The position numbers and the translations under genes were made by a program. Shown here one piece after another: positions 39,022 through 47,692 of a stretch of 64,000 bases of DNA. The stretch's first letter is position 1. Each line of letters starts with the position of its first letter. The notes beneath the pieces were generated by a model. The model searched no databases and had not been told where the DNA came from. It saw nothing but the letters and a program-made list of their open reading frames with translations. The DNA is from Amycolatopsis sp. 2-15 (GTDB taxonomy: Bacteria; Actinomycetota; Actinomycetes; Mycobacteriales; Pseudonocardiaceae): assembly GCF_030285625.1 (NCBI RefSeq), contig NZ_CP127294.1, forward strand, positions 1,870,001 to 1,934,000, given 5' to 3'.

Positions 39022-41007
39022 GTGTCCGCACTGTGGGAGCGCCACTTCGTGGCTGCCCCACGGCGTAGCTTCGAGTCCGTGGCCGATCACCCGACGTTCA
39101 CGCTGGCCGTCGTGGGCGCCGGACCTCGCGGGGTCGGCGTCCTGGAGCGGCTCTCCGCCAACGCACCCGAACTGCTCGGCGACCGGCGCTTCGTGGTGCA
39201 CCTGATCGACCCGTTCCCCGTGGGGCCGGGCCGCGTGTGGCGCTACGAGCAGTCGCCGTTGCTGCGCATGAACTCCATGCCTGAGGACGTCACGATGTAC
39301 ACGGACGACTCGGTGCGCATGGCGGGACCGGTCGCGCCCGGGCCGTCCCTCATCGAATGGGCGCGCGAGGTGCGTTCGGGCTCCTTGTCCTTTCCCGTGC
39401 CCGACGACCTGCGCGCGGAGTTCGACGCGCTCGCCGGCACCGACTTCCCGACGCGGCGGCTGCAGAGCCTGTACTTGAGGTGGTTCTACGAGAAGGTGCT
39501 GGCCGAGCTGCCGCCGGGGATCGAGGTGGTGGAGCACGCGAGCTCGGCCATCGCGATCGACGACGGGCCGCCGCAGCGCGTACGCCTGGACGATGGCTCC
39601 GAGCTGACGGCCGACGCCGTGCTCCTGACCGTCGGCCACCTCGACGCGACGCCGGACCAGGGCGAGAACGCGTTGGCGGCCTTCGCCGAGCGGCGCGACC
39701 TGGCGTACTACCCGGCGGGTTACACCGCCGACGTCGACTACTCCGGCGTGCCGGCCGGCGAGCCGGTGCTGGTGCGCGGCTTCGGGCTCGCGTTCGTCGA
39801 CCTCATGCTCCTGCTCACGGAGGGCCGCGGCGGCCGCTTCGAGGACCTGCCCGGTGGCGGCCTGCGCTACCACCCGAGCGGTGCGGAGCCCGTGCTGCAC
39901 GTCGGCTCGCGGCGCGGGGTGCCGTACCACGCGAAGACGGGGTACCGGTTGCGCGGGAAACCGTTGCAGCTGCCCAGGTTCTTCGATTCGTATGCGATCG
40001 AAGCGCTGTGCGCGCGGCCGGGCCCGATCGATTTTCGCGCCGACGTGTGGCCGTTGATCGCGAAGGAGCTGGCGTGGGCGTATTACACGGAGCTCTTCAC
40101 GGGACACCCGGACCTGGTGGTGATGGATTTCGCGGTTTTCGCGGACCGGTTCGCGGATCTGGGCTGGGGAACGTCCGAAATGGAATCTCTGGTTGTTTCC
40201 GCGGTTCCCGCCGAAGAGGATCGGCTTGATCTGGAACGGCTGGACCGGCCGTTTGGCGGCGAGCGTTTCGAGTCCGCGGAGGAACTCGGGAAGGCCGTCC
40301 GGGAGTACGTGGAAGCCGACCTCGCGCGCCGCGCGAACCAGCGGTTCAGTGCGGATCTCGGGGCGTTCATGGCCCTGTTGTCGGTGGTCGGACAGCTGCC
40401 GGCGTTGCTGATGACCGGCCGGCTTTCGGCGGCGTCGCAGGTCGCCGATATGGACGGGTGGTTCCACGGCTTCTTTTCGTTCTACGCGAGTGGGCCGCCG
40501 CCGCGTCGGCTGGAGGAATTGCTGGCTCTGGCGGACGCCGGCCTGGTTTCTTTCCTGGGCGCGGATCTGCTGGTGACGGCGGACGAAAGCACCGGCGAAT
40601 TCGCCGTGTCGAGTTCGAGCTTTCCCGACGTGGTGCGCGCCCGGACGTTGATCGAGGCGCGGCTGCCGGAAGCGAGCGTGCCGCGCGTGTTCGACACGTT
40701 GCTCCGGCAGATGCGCGATGCCGGGACCCTGACCGAGGAAACCGTCCCCGACGCCCTCGGCGACGATCAGCCCTCGGGCCGCATCGCCACGCGAATCACG
40801 GACTCCCGCCTGCTCGACGCCGCCGGCACCGCGCACCCGCGCCGCTTCGCCATGGGTGTGCACACGAGCATCCGCTCGCCGGGAGCGTTCACCCGCCCTC
40901 GGACGAACGCGATCATGTTCCGCCAGAACGACGCTCTGGCAAGGGAACTGCTGCAGCTGTCCCCTGAGGACCAGCCCACCGCAGGGGCCGGACCGATCAC
41001 TTCTTGA
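39022..41007 (+). CDS. Large FAD/NAD(P)-binding protein
   Basis: 661 residues from GTG 39022; GTG 39079 (VADHPTFTLAVVG) is possible and no ribosome site decides. The FAD-binding motif VVGAGPRGVGVLERL (about 29-43) starts a domain of the FAD-NAD(P)-binding (NAD_binding_9) type, with PGRVWRYEQSPLLRMNSMPE and LLTVGHLDATPD. The rest lacks a second known domain; VPYHAKTGYRLRGKPLQLPR and FFSFYASGPPPRRLEELLAL are notable. Proteins of this kind are stand-alone flavoproteins of unknown reaction, sometimes in antibiotic or amino-acid hydroxylation clusters. Its stop overlaps the convergent lipoprotein gene by 11 bases. Confidence 0.8.
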   Translation: MSALWERHFVAAPRRSFESVADHPTFTLAVVGAGPRGVGVLERLSANAPELLGDRRFVVHLIDPFPVGPGRVWRYEQSPLLRMNSMPEDVTMYTDDSVRMAGPVAPGPSLIEWAREVRSGSLSFPVPDDLRAEFDALAGTDFPTRRLQSLYLRWFYEKVLAELPPGIEVVEHASSAIAIDDGPPQRVRLDDGSELTADAVLLTVGHLDATPDQGENALAAFAERRDLAYYPAGYTADVDYSGVPAGEPVLVRGFGLAFVDLMLLLTEGRGGRFEDLPGGGLRYHPSGAEPVLHVGSRRGVPYHAKTGYRLRGKPLQLPRFFDSYAIEALCARPGPIDFRADVWPLIAKELAWAYYTELFTGHPDLVVMDFAVFADRFADLGWGTSEMESLVVSAVPAEEDRLDLERLDRPFGGERFESAEELGKAVREYVEADLARRANQRFSADLGAFMALLSVVGQLPALLMTGRLSAASQVADMDGWFHGFFSFYASGPPPRRLEELLALADAGLVSFLGADLLVTADESTGEFAVSSSSFPDVVRARTLIEARLPEASVPRVFDTLLRQMRDAGTLTEETVPDALGDDQPSGRIATRITDSRLLDAAGTAHPRRFAMGVHTSIRSPGAFTRPRTNAIMFRQNDALARELLQLSPEDQPTAGAGPITS

Positions 41008-42313
41008 CCGGGTACGCCTTGGCATTACCGTCGTCGTCGACGCCTACCCCGGCGTACGCGCTGACCAGGACGGGCGCCGCGCCGACGTTGTCGGTGGACA
41101 GGTCCTTGCCGGTCTTCGCGTCCAGCACGATCGGCTGGCCACCTTGGGTTTTGCCGTACAGCGCGCCGTGCCAGGCGACGGTGACGCTCGGCGCGACGCG
41201 GTTGGCGGCCTGGTCTGGCAGGCTCCACAGCTTGGCGGCGGTCTTGGCGTCGTAGCCGGTGAGCACGCCGTCTTCCTCGCACGTCAGCACGGACTGCTGG
41301 TCGTAGAGGCAATCGCCGTAGGCCTGCGAACCAAAGCCGTGCGCGCCTTCGATCTTGGCCTTCTCGGCGCCGGTGGCGGGGTCGAGGAACAGCAGGTAGG
41401 ACTGCCCGGAGCCGTAGTCGGTGCGGTTGGCCACGACGAGCGCCGGATCCGCCTGCACCATCGTGAGCCCGTAGGACTCGCGCGCCCCGATCCACTTCTG
41501 CTGTCCGGTGGTCAGGTCGAGCGCGGTGGCCTGGGTCATCGAGGAGTTCTCGGGCACGTTGAAGTCGGTGCCGACGAGGACGTCGCCGTGGAGGCTGCCG
41601 GCCACGTAGTCCTTGCGCTGCCACAAGGTCTTGCCGGTGGCCGGGTCGAGCGCGGCCGTCACGTGGTCCTCGTCCTGGCTGTAGCTCGCGACGACGGCCT
41701 TGTCGGTGACGGCGACGACCTGAGTGACGGCGTTGCCGGCGTCGGCGTACTGGTCGTCGGACACCTTGAGGTCCGCCTGCCAGGCCTTGGTGCCGGTTTC
41801 CTTGTCCGCGGCGACCACCGACAGCGTGATGTAGGACGGTGTGGTGCCTTGTTCCGGCATGAGGACCGGAACGGCGCCGACCGCGAGCTTGTCGCCGACC
41901 GCGGGCGGGCGCGGTCCGGTCTCGTTCACGAACGGTGTGCTCTGGTTGTACGGGTCGCCGGGTTTGCCGGCGACCGCGACGGTCCATTTCGGCCGATCGG
42001 TCAGCACGTCCACCGCGTTGAGCGCGGTCGGCGTGATGATGTAGCCGGTGCGGTCGCGCAAGGTCATGAACTTCGACACGACGTGGCCGGCCACGTTGGC
42101 GCGCAGTGCCTCGGCGGGCAGGCCGACGCCGGCGCCGGCGTCGAACGCGGTCGGTGGATCGGCGGTCTTGGCCGCGGGCTCGGTGGACGTCGGGTGCTGC
42201 GCGGCCGGTGTCGATCCCGACGGCGCCGAAGCGGTGCCGTCGTTCGTGCCGCCGCAGCCGGCGACCGTGATCGCTGTCCCCAAACACGCCACGATGACCA
42301 GAGCTCGTCGCAT
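40997..42313 (-). CDS. PQQ-like beta-propeller lipoprotein
   Basis: 438 residues from ATG 42313 (MRRALVIVACLGTAITVAGC): a lipoprotein signal with lipid-anchored Cys20. After a Ser/Thr/Pro linker, repeated blades such as TGTKAWQADLKVS, TGKTLWQRKDYVAG, TGQQKWIGARESYG and TAAKLWSLPDQAAN are seen, each with a Trp in the PQQ_2-type motif. No cofactor-binding acid pair is evident, so it is a structural/binding beta-propeller rather than an enzyme. Surface-exposed on the outer face of the membrane. Divergent from the second lipoprotein gene at 42555. Confidence 0.88.
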   Translation of the reverse strand: MRRALVIVACLGTAITVAGCGGTNDGTASAPSGSTPAAQHPTSTEPAAKTADPPTAFDAGAGVGLPAEALRANVAGHVVSKFMTLRDRTGYIITPTALNAVDVLTDRPKWTVAVAGKPGDPYNQSTPFVNETGPRPPAVGDKLAVGAVPVLMPEQGTTPSYITLSVVAADKETGTKAWQADLKVSDDQYADAGNAVTQVVAVTDKAVVASYSQDEDHVTAALDPATGKTLWQRKDYVAGSLHGDVLVGTDFNVPENSSMTQATALDLTTGQQKWIGARESYGLTMVQADPALVVANRTDYGSGQSYLLFLDPATGAEKAKIEGAHGFGSQAYGDCLYDQQSVLTCEEDGVLTGYDAKTAAKLWSLPDQAANRVAPSVTVAWHGALYGKTQGGQPIVLDAKTGKDLSTDNVGAAPVLVSAYAGVGVDDDGNAKAYPVKK

Positions 42314-42448
42314 GTGCGTCTGCCTTCCCCCAAGGTCCACTGCTCCGACCGCCGCACCATAACCGAGCGGATGAGCGCGATGTGCCAGTTCACACGAATG
42401 TGTCACTATTTCCTGGTCAGGAGGCTGTATTGCCGAAGATCTCACGGT

Positions 42449-42484
42449 GAAACCCGCCTGGGAGTGATGATTCGAGCGGGTTTC
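42449..42484. promoter_or_regulatory. Inverted repeat between two lipoprotein genes
   Basis: GAAACCCGC (42449-42457) and GCGGGTTTC (42476-42484) form perfect 9-bp arms with an 18-base spacer, between divergently transcribed lipoprotein genes (starts 42313 and 42555). Candidate operator or a stem in the 5' leader of the + gene. Confidence 0.4.
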
Positions 42485-42554
42485 CGGTTTCGCCCCACCG
42501 GCCGTCGGTTGTCGCTTACTCTCCGATGGTTCTCACTGAGGGGAAAGGTGCTCC

Positions 42555-43136
42555 ATGTCCGTTCGTGCGCTGGTCGTCCTGACCACGGGTGCTGCCCTGC
42601 TGATCGCCGGATGTGCGAGCAGCGTCGGCGGGTCGGCAGCACCGGCTTCGCCGACCAACCCGATGCCACCGTCCACGGCCGCCTCGTCCGCGCCGCCGTC
42701 GACTTCGACGCAGCCGGCCACCTCGACGCCGTCGACCTCGACGGCGTCGACCTCGACTCAGGCCAGTTCGACCCAGTCCGGTTCGGAGAAGTCCACTGCG
42801 GGCGCGATCACGCGCTACGAGGCTTTCCTGCACGCCGTCGGCCAGGAAGATCTCGCCACGGCCTGCGAAATCGCAGGCCCGGCCGCCAAAAAGGCCGAAG
42901 ACGAGGGTTGGGGCCCGTGCGAGCAGACGTTCCCGATCACGTTCCAGATGATCTCCGCGCAGCAAAAGGCAGCACTCCGCGGCGCCACCGTTGACCACGG
43001 CCGGGTTACCGAAACGAGCTCGACAAAGGTCGAAATCCCGGCCACCGCCATCCGGGCCAGCGTCAAGTTCAGCGACAGCGACATCGGCGACGCCACCCTG
43101 GAGTACCGCGGCGGCCAGTGGTTCGTCACCGACTGA
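42555..43136 (+). CDS. Lipoprotein with Ser/Thr/Pro-rich stalk
   Basis: 193 residues, ATG 42555 behind GAGGGGAAAGG. The lipobox is LIAGC (Cys20 anchor). Residues 21-80 form a low-complexity stalk of Ser, Thr, Pro and Ala, followed by a compact C-terminal domain of about 110 residues (AITRYEAFLHAVGQEDLATA, then EWGP-type CEQTFPITFQMISAQQKAAL, and a final ATLEYRGGQWFVTD), which looks like a small NTF2-like/lumazine-binding fold. The function is unknown. Divergent from the PQQ-like lipoprotein, with which it may share regulation. Confidence 0.8.
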   Translation: MSVRALVVLTTGAALLIAGCASSVGGSAAPASPTNPMPPSTAASSAPPSTSTQPATSTPSTSTASTSTQASSTQSGSEKSTAGAITRYEAFLHAVGQEDLATACEIAGPAAKKAEDEGWGPCEQTFPITFQMISAQQKAALRGATVDHGRVTETSSTKVEIPATAIRASVKFSDSDIGDATLEYRGGQWFVTD

Positions 43137-43149
43137 GCGCCGAGGCCGA

Positions 43150-43260
43150 CTACCGGCCCGGATTCGCCGGCCGCAGCAGCTGGTCGACGGTCTTCGCGGC
43201 GGTGAACGCGTCGGCGGCGTGGTGGTGGGCCAGCGCGAGCGTCGCGGAGTCGCGCGCAGC
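43150..43260 (-). pseudogene. Possible 3'-5' exonuclease remnant
   Basis: A short minus-strand stretch reads AARDSATLALAHHHAADAFT and AAKTVDQLLRPANPGR before a stop. HHHAADA resembles the third exonuclease motif (HxxxxD) of DnaQ-type 3'-5' exonucleases near their C-terminus. The rest of the domain is missing and the frame merges with an intergenic repeat, so this is at best a remnant. Confidence 0.3.
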
Positions 43261-43369
43261 GGTGACTCTGGTGGTGGTCGGGTTGGCACGGAAGCTGCCC
43301 GACCCGCTGAGCCGACCGCGTGCCGGTCCCGGTGCGCCGGGCCGGCCCTCGCCTCGCGGGGACAGACCC

Positions 43370-43478
43370 CCGCCCTCCCTGGGGGCTGCCCTGTTCCAGT
43401 TTACCGAGGTCAGGGGCCGGAAAACGGCAAGCGAGAAATCTGTGGACAACTCGGGTTCGAGGGGCCGGGTGTGGATAA
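43370..43478 (-). repeat. Diverged copy 5 of the intergenic element
   Basis: On the minus strand: TTATCCACA (43478-43470), 20 bases, TTGTCCACA (43449-43441) in the same orientation instead of inverted, then TTTTCC (43424-43419), TAAACT (43403-43398) and the core GCCCCCAGGGAGGGCGG. The order of parts is kept but the spacing (16 and 15 bases) and box orientation differ from copies 1-4. It lies in a region of broken genes. Confidence 0.55.
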
Positions 43479-43625
43479 CTCCGGGTCAACCGTCGGCCGG
43501 TCTGGTTTCGGTGTGGAAGCTGCCGAACCTCCGTAACCGGCTCAGCTCGGCAGCGACGGTCACCCACCGCGCTGATGCACAGCGCAGATCAGCGACCAAC
43601 AGGTTCGTCGCGGGATCGCGCCCAG

Positions 43626-44086
43626 TCAGCGCGAAGCCAGGTGCGCGGCCCAGCGCGCGGTGCTCTTGCCCTGGATCGCGGCCCAGTCGGCGGGGGTCCA
43701 CGGCTTGCCGTGCCGGGTGGCGACGGCGGCGAGCAGGCGCAGGGTGTGCGCGGTCGGCCGCGGATGCCGGACTCGATGCCGGCGGCGGCGTCGACCGACA
43801 CGGTGTAGGCCGTGCCCGCGGGGTCTTCGTTGACCTGCACCATCGGCGGCAGCTGCAGCCGGTCGGCGATCTCCGGAGTCATCGGCGCGCAGATCAGGCC
43901 GCTGGTGTGGCGCAGGTAGAACGCGAGGGCCTGGGGAGTGGCGTGTTGGGCCGCCATGATGAGGTCGCCCTCGATTTCGCGGTCCTCGTCGTCGACGACG
44001 ATCACCGGCCGGCCGGACCGGAGGTCGAGGAGCGCGGCGGCGACGGTGTTCAAGCCGGACGACGGGCGAAGTTGTGCGGGGATCAT
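43626..44086 (-). pseudogene. RibB-like (DHBP synthase) paralogue, broken
   Basis: ATG 44086 opens IPAQLRPSSGLNTVAAALLD, then RPVIVVDDEDREIEGDLIMA, YLRHTSGLICAPMTPEIADR and YTVSVDAAAGIESGI, clearly the N-terminal half of 3,4-dihydroxy-2-butanone-4-phosphate synthase, related to the RibB part encoded at 53717. At about 43780 the frame breaks; another frame then continues to a stop at 43626 with HTLRLLAAVATRHGKPW, probably after two short deletions. The catalytic DRENEGD motif reads DREIEGD, with the Asn replaced. The rest of the domain is lost, so it should be inactive in riboflavin synthesis. Confidence 0.75.
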
Positions 44087-44279
44087 GGCCGCCGACTTCA
44101 GGGTCGCGATGTCCCGGTCACCGGGACGAGGCACTCCACGGTCGGGTACCCGCCTCCGCCGGGTGACGCCGGTCGCTCGGTGACTGTGGAAATCCACAAA
44201 AGCCCGCCGCCGCGCACCTGGTCCGCCCGGCGCGCCCTTCCTAGCGTGAGGGGCGTACGGCGAACCGGAAGGGCGGCAG

Positions 44280-45560
44280 ATGACCTGGGACTTCTCCACG
44301 GAACCGGAGTTCGCGGCGAAGCTGGACTGGGCGCGGGAGTTCGTGCGCGCCGAGATCTATCCGCTCGAGGTGCTGGACCTCGACCACGCGGGGTTCCGGC
44401 GGATCGCGAAGCCGTTGCAGCAGGCGGTGAAGGACCACAGCCTGTGGGCCGCGCACCTCGGGCCCGAACTCGGCGGGCAGGGCTACGGCCAGGTGAAGCT
44501 CGGGCTGCTGCACGAGATCCTCGGGACCACCGAATTCGCGTCCTACGTGTTCGGGTGCCAGGCACCGGATTCCGGCAACGCCGAGCTGCTGGCGATCGCG
44601 GGCACCGACGAGCAGAAGGCACGCTGGATGCGGCCGTTGCTCGACGGCGAGCTGCTCTCCGCGTTCTCCATGACGGAGCAGGGCACCGGGTCCGACCCGC
44701 GGCAGTTCACCACCGCGGCGCGGCTCGAGGGTGACGAATGGGTGCTCGACGGTGCGAAGTGGTTCGTCGGCAACGCGTCGCGGGCGGATTTCCACATCGT
44801 GATGGCCGTGACGGAGCCCGACGCCGATCCGCACCACCGCATGTCGATGCTGATCGTCCCGACTTCCGCGCGCGGGATCACGACGCGGGAGATCGGGTTG
44901 ATGAACGACCCGGACCACAAGAACGCCATCTGGTCGCACTGCGAGGTCGGGTACGAAGGCGTCCGCGTGCCGAAGGAGAACCTGCTGGGCGAGCGCGGTG
45001 AGGCGTTCGCGTTGGCGCAGAAGCGGCTCGGGCCCGGGCGGATCCACCACTGCATGCGGTGGGTGGGCGTGTGCCGGCGGGCGTTCGACATGCTGTGCGA
45101 ACGCGCGGTGAGCATCGACGTGCACGGCGGACCACTCGCGGACAAGCAGACGGTGCAGAACTGGGTCGCCGACAGCGCCGCGCAGATCGAGTCCGCGCGG
45201 CTGCTGACGCTGCAGACGGCGTGGAAGATCGACCAGGTCGGCGCGCAGGCCGCGCGCACCGAGATCGCGATGATCAAATACCACGGCGCCACCGTGCTGC
45301 ACGACGTGATCGACCGCGCCATCCAGGTCCACGGCTCGCTCGGATTCTCCACGGACATGCCGCTGGAGCAGATGTACCGCTGGGCCCGCGCGGCGCGCAT
45401 CTACGACGGGCCCGACGAGGTGCACCGCGTGACCGTCGCGCGCCGGTTGCTCAAGCAGTGCCAGCCGGCGAAGGTGCCCACGGAGCACATCCCGACGCGG
45501 CGGGCCGCGGCGCTGGAGAAGTTCCGCGACCGGCTCGAAGAGTTCTCGGCGGCCCAGTGA
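44280..45560 (+). CDS. ACAD10/11-type acyl-CoA dehydrogenase
   Basis: 426 residues. Acyl-CoA dehydrogenase fold: N-terminal helices (WDFSTEPEFAAKLDWAREFV), FSMTEQGTGSDPRQFTTAAR for FAD, a beta domain and a C-terminal helical domain. Several segments match mammalian ACAD10/ACAD11 and bacterial LvaC rather than ordinary beta-oxidation enzymes: GCQAPDSGNAELLAIAGTDE, RLGPGRIHHCMRWVGVCRRA (about residues 249-268) and RLLTLQTAWKI with EIAMIKYHGA. ACAD10/11-type enzymes remove phosphate from a 4-phosphoacyl-CoA to open it for beta-oxidation. The partner APH-type kinase, fused in mammals, is encoded next with a 4-base overlap. Confidence 0.9.
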   Translation: MTWDFSTEPEFAAKLDWAREFVRAEIYPLEVLDLDHAGFRRIAKPLQQAVKDHSLWAAHLGPELGGQGYGQVKLGLLHEILGTTEFASYVFGCQAPDSGNAELLAIAGTDEQKARWMRPLLDGELLSAFSMTEQGTGSDPRQFTTAARLEGDEWVLDGAKWFVGNASRADFHIVMAVTEPDADPHHRMSMLIVPTSARGITTREIGLMNDPDHKNAIWSHCEVGYEGVRVPKENLLGERGEAFALAQKRLGPGRIHHCMRWVGVCRRAFDMLCERAVSIDVHGGPLADKQTVQNWVADSAAQIESARLLTLQTAWKIDQVGAQAARTEIAMIKYHGATVLHDVIDRAIQVHGSLGFSTDMPLEQMYRWARAARIYDGPDEVHRVTVARRLLKQCQPAKVPTEHIPTRRAAALEKFRDRLEEFSAAQ

Positions 45561-46561
45561 GTACGTGGCTGCTGGACCGGTCGCTGGCCGGCTGGCTCAC
45601 CGCGCACCTGGACGACCCCGGGCCGTGGGAGCTGCGGCGGCTGACCGGCGGCAACTCCAACGAGACGTGCCTGCTGATCGGCGGCGGCACCGGTTACGTC
45701 CTGCGCCGCCCGCCCGACCACGCGTTGTCGGCGTCCGCGCACAGCGTCGCGCGGGAGCACCGGCTGCTGACCGCGCTGGCCCCGACGAAGGTCCCGGCGC
45801 CGAAGCCCGTGGCGCTGTGCGAAGACGGCGAAGTGCCACTGGCGCCGTTCCTGGTGATGGAGCACGTGGCCGATTCGGTGTCGATCACGGACACGCTCCC
45901 CTACCCGGCGGCGGCCGCCGAAACGGTGGCCGACGAGGTCGTCGACGCGCTCGCCGCCGTCCACACCCTCGACTGGCAAGCCGCCGGGCTCACCGGGTTC
46001 GGGCGGCCCGAGCGGTTCCTCGACCGGCAGGTCGAGCGCTGGTACCGGCAGTGGGAAGGCATCGCGCGCCGGCCGCTGCCGGCGATGCCGAAGATCGCCG
46101 AGTGGCTGGAGCGGAACAAGCCGGAGCCGAGTGAGCCCGCGCTGCTGCACGGCGACTTCCACCTCGACAACTGCCTGTTCTCCGCGCACGAGCCGCGCCT
46201 GAAGGCCGTGATCGACTGGGAGATGGCCACGATCGGCGATCCCCTGCTCGACCTGGGGCTGCTGCTCGCGTTGTGGGGTGGGCGCGGCCGCGCGATGCCC
46301 GCGATCCAGGGCGTCTCCCGGGCGCCCGGCGCGCCCCCGCGCGAGCACCTGCTCCAGCGCTACGAGCACGCCGTCGGCTGCGACCTCCCGCAGATCCGCT
46401 ACTACCAGTGCCTCGCGCTGTTCAAGCTCGCCGCGATCGTCGAGGCCGCGTGGTCGCAGTTCCTGACTGGAGAACTCACCAGCGCCTACGCCGCGGCGCT
46501 GGAGCACGACGTGCCGGCGCTGCTCGACGAGGCCCTCGACACCGCGGGGGTGGCGCCGTGA
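45557..46561 (+). CDS. APH-type phosphotransferase (putative 4-hydroxyacyl-CoA kinase)
   Basis: 334 residues, GTG start overlapping the previous stop. Aminoglycoside-phosphotransferase/choline-kinase fold: LTGGNSNETCLLIGGGTGYV (nucleotide loop), VPAPKPVALCEDGEVPLAPF, the catalytic ALLHGDFHLDNCLF (HGDxxxxN) and the metal-binding VIDWEMATIGDPLLDLG. In LvaA and in the kinase parts of ACAD10/11 this fold phosphorylates the 4-hydroxyl of a hydroxyacyl-CoA. Its tight coupling to an ACAD10/11-type dehydrogenase points to the same role. It is not likely a drug-resistance gene. Confidence 0.85.
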   Translation: MSTWLLDRSLAGWLTAHLDDPGPWELRRLTGGNSNETCLLIGGGTGYVLRRPPDHALSASAHSVAREHRLLTALAPTKVPAPKPVALCEDGEVPLAPFLVMEHVADSVSITDTLPYPAAAAETVADEVVDALAAVHTLDWQAAGLTGFGRPERFLDRQVERWYRQWEGIARRPLPAMPKIAEWLERNKPEPSEPALLHGDFHLDNCLFSAHEPRLKAVIDWEMATIGDPLLDLGLLLALWGGRGRAMPAIQGVSRAPGAPPREHLLQRYEHAVGCDLPQIRYYQCLALFKLAAIVEAAWSQFLTGELTSAYAAALEHDVPALLDEALDTAGVAP

Positions 46562-46654
46562 CTTTGGAGGGAGCCACAACGGCACCCGCGATCGGGGGCG
46601 GCCCGCTGAGCACGGTGGGAGACAACCAGCCGCTACGTCGACAAAGGAGACGGC

Positions 46655-47692
46655 GTGACCGAGCAAAGCGTCAATTTCGGGCTCTGGTACGACTTCCGCA
46701 ACCCCGAGCAGTGGTTCCGGCCCTTTTCCACGCTGTATCGCGAGGCGCTGGACCAGCTCGCGTGGGCGGAGAGCATCGGGATCGGTTCGGTCTGGCTGAC
46801 CGAGCACCACTTCTGCGAGGACGGCTACACGCCCTCGCCGTACACGCTGGCCGCTGCGATCGGCGAGCGCACGAAGACCATGCGCATCGGCACGAACCTC
46901 GTGATCGCGCCGCTGCACAACCCGGTGCGCCTCGCCGAGGACGCCGCGACGCTGTCGCTGCTCACCGGTGGCCGCTTCGACCTCGGGCTCGGCCAGGGGT
47001 ACTGGGCGCCGGAGTTCGCGGCGTTCGACCGCAACCTCAAGCACCGGCCGAGCCTGCTCGAAGAGAGCGTCGCGGTGATCCGCCAGGCGTGGTCGGGTGA
47101 GGAGAAACCGTTCGAGGGCAAGCGGTTCTCGCTGCCGTCGGTGCGGATCACACCGAAGCCGGAGGTGCTCCCGAAGCTGCTCGTCGGCGCGATGGCCGAC
47201 CCGGCGATCGAACGCGCAGCGCGCATCTCCGACGGGTTCCTCAGCACCCAGAACGTGCACCAGCAGTCCTATTTGGACGCATTGGACCGCGTGGGCAAGT
47301 CCTCGGCCGACGGCCAGATCTTCGCCGGCCAGTGGGCGGTGATCGCCGAGGACCCGGAGCGTGAGTGGGCGCGGATCGGGCAATACGCGTTGTACCAGCT
47401 CAACAACTACATCGAGTGGGGCGCGTTCGGCCCGCCCGATGTGGTGCCCAAGTTCGAGACCGCGGACCAGATCGTCGAAGGCGGCGCGTTCCAGCTGTGG
47501 GACGTGGCCACGGCCGTCGACGAGCTGACCGCGCTGCTGAAGGACAAGCCGCAGATCAAGGACGTGCACTTCTGGGCGCAGCTGCCCGGCGAGCCCGTGG
47601 ACAGCGGTTCGGCGCGCATCGAGGTACTGGCGACGAAGGTCGTGCCGCAGGTTCGGGAGCGGCTGGGCCAGAAGGCGGGGGTGGCGGGGTGA
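46655..47692 (+). CDS. Luciferase-like (LLM) flavin-dependent oxidoreductase 1
   Basis: 345 residues, GTG 46655 behind AAAGGAGA. TIM-barrel luciferase-like features: FGLWYDFRNPEQWFRPFSTL, SVWLTEHHFCEDGYTPSPYT with the conserved E-H-H, MRIGTNLVIAPLHNPVRLAE and FDLGLGQGYWAPEFAAF. The family uses reduced FMN or F420. Type II Baeyer-Villiger, alkane and sulfonate monooxygenases belong here. With a flavin reductase and ribBA further down the locus, FMN is the likelier cofactor. It is the first of three divergent members in the cluster. Confidence 0.88.
   Translation: MTEQSVNFGLWYDFRNPEQWFRPFSTLYREALDQLAWAESIGIGSVWLTEHHFCEDGYTPSPYTLAAAIGERTKTMRIGTNLVIAPLHNPVRLAEDAATLSLLTGGRFDLGLGQGYWAPEFAAFDRNLKHRPSLLEESVAVIRQAWSGEEKPFEGKRFSLPSVRITPKPEVLPKLLVGAMADPAIERAARISDGFLSTQNVHQQSYLDALDRVGKSSADGQIFAGQWAVIAEDPEREWARIGQYALYQLNNYIEWGAFGPPDVVPKFETADQIVEGGAFQLWDVATAVDELTALLKDKPQIKDVHFWAQLPGEPVDSGSARIEVLATKVVPQVRERLGQKAGVAG

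Noticed and set aside
45557..46561. Aminoglycoside resistance gene
   Set aside because: The fold is APH-like, but coupling to an ACAD10/11-type dehydrogenase and ligase points to hydroxyacyl-CoA phosphorylation.
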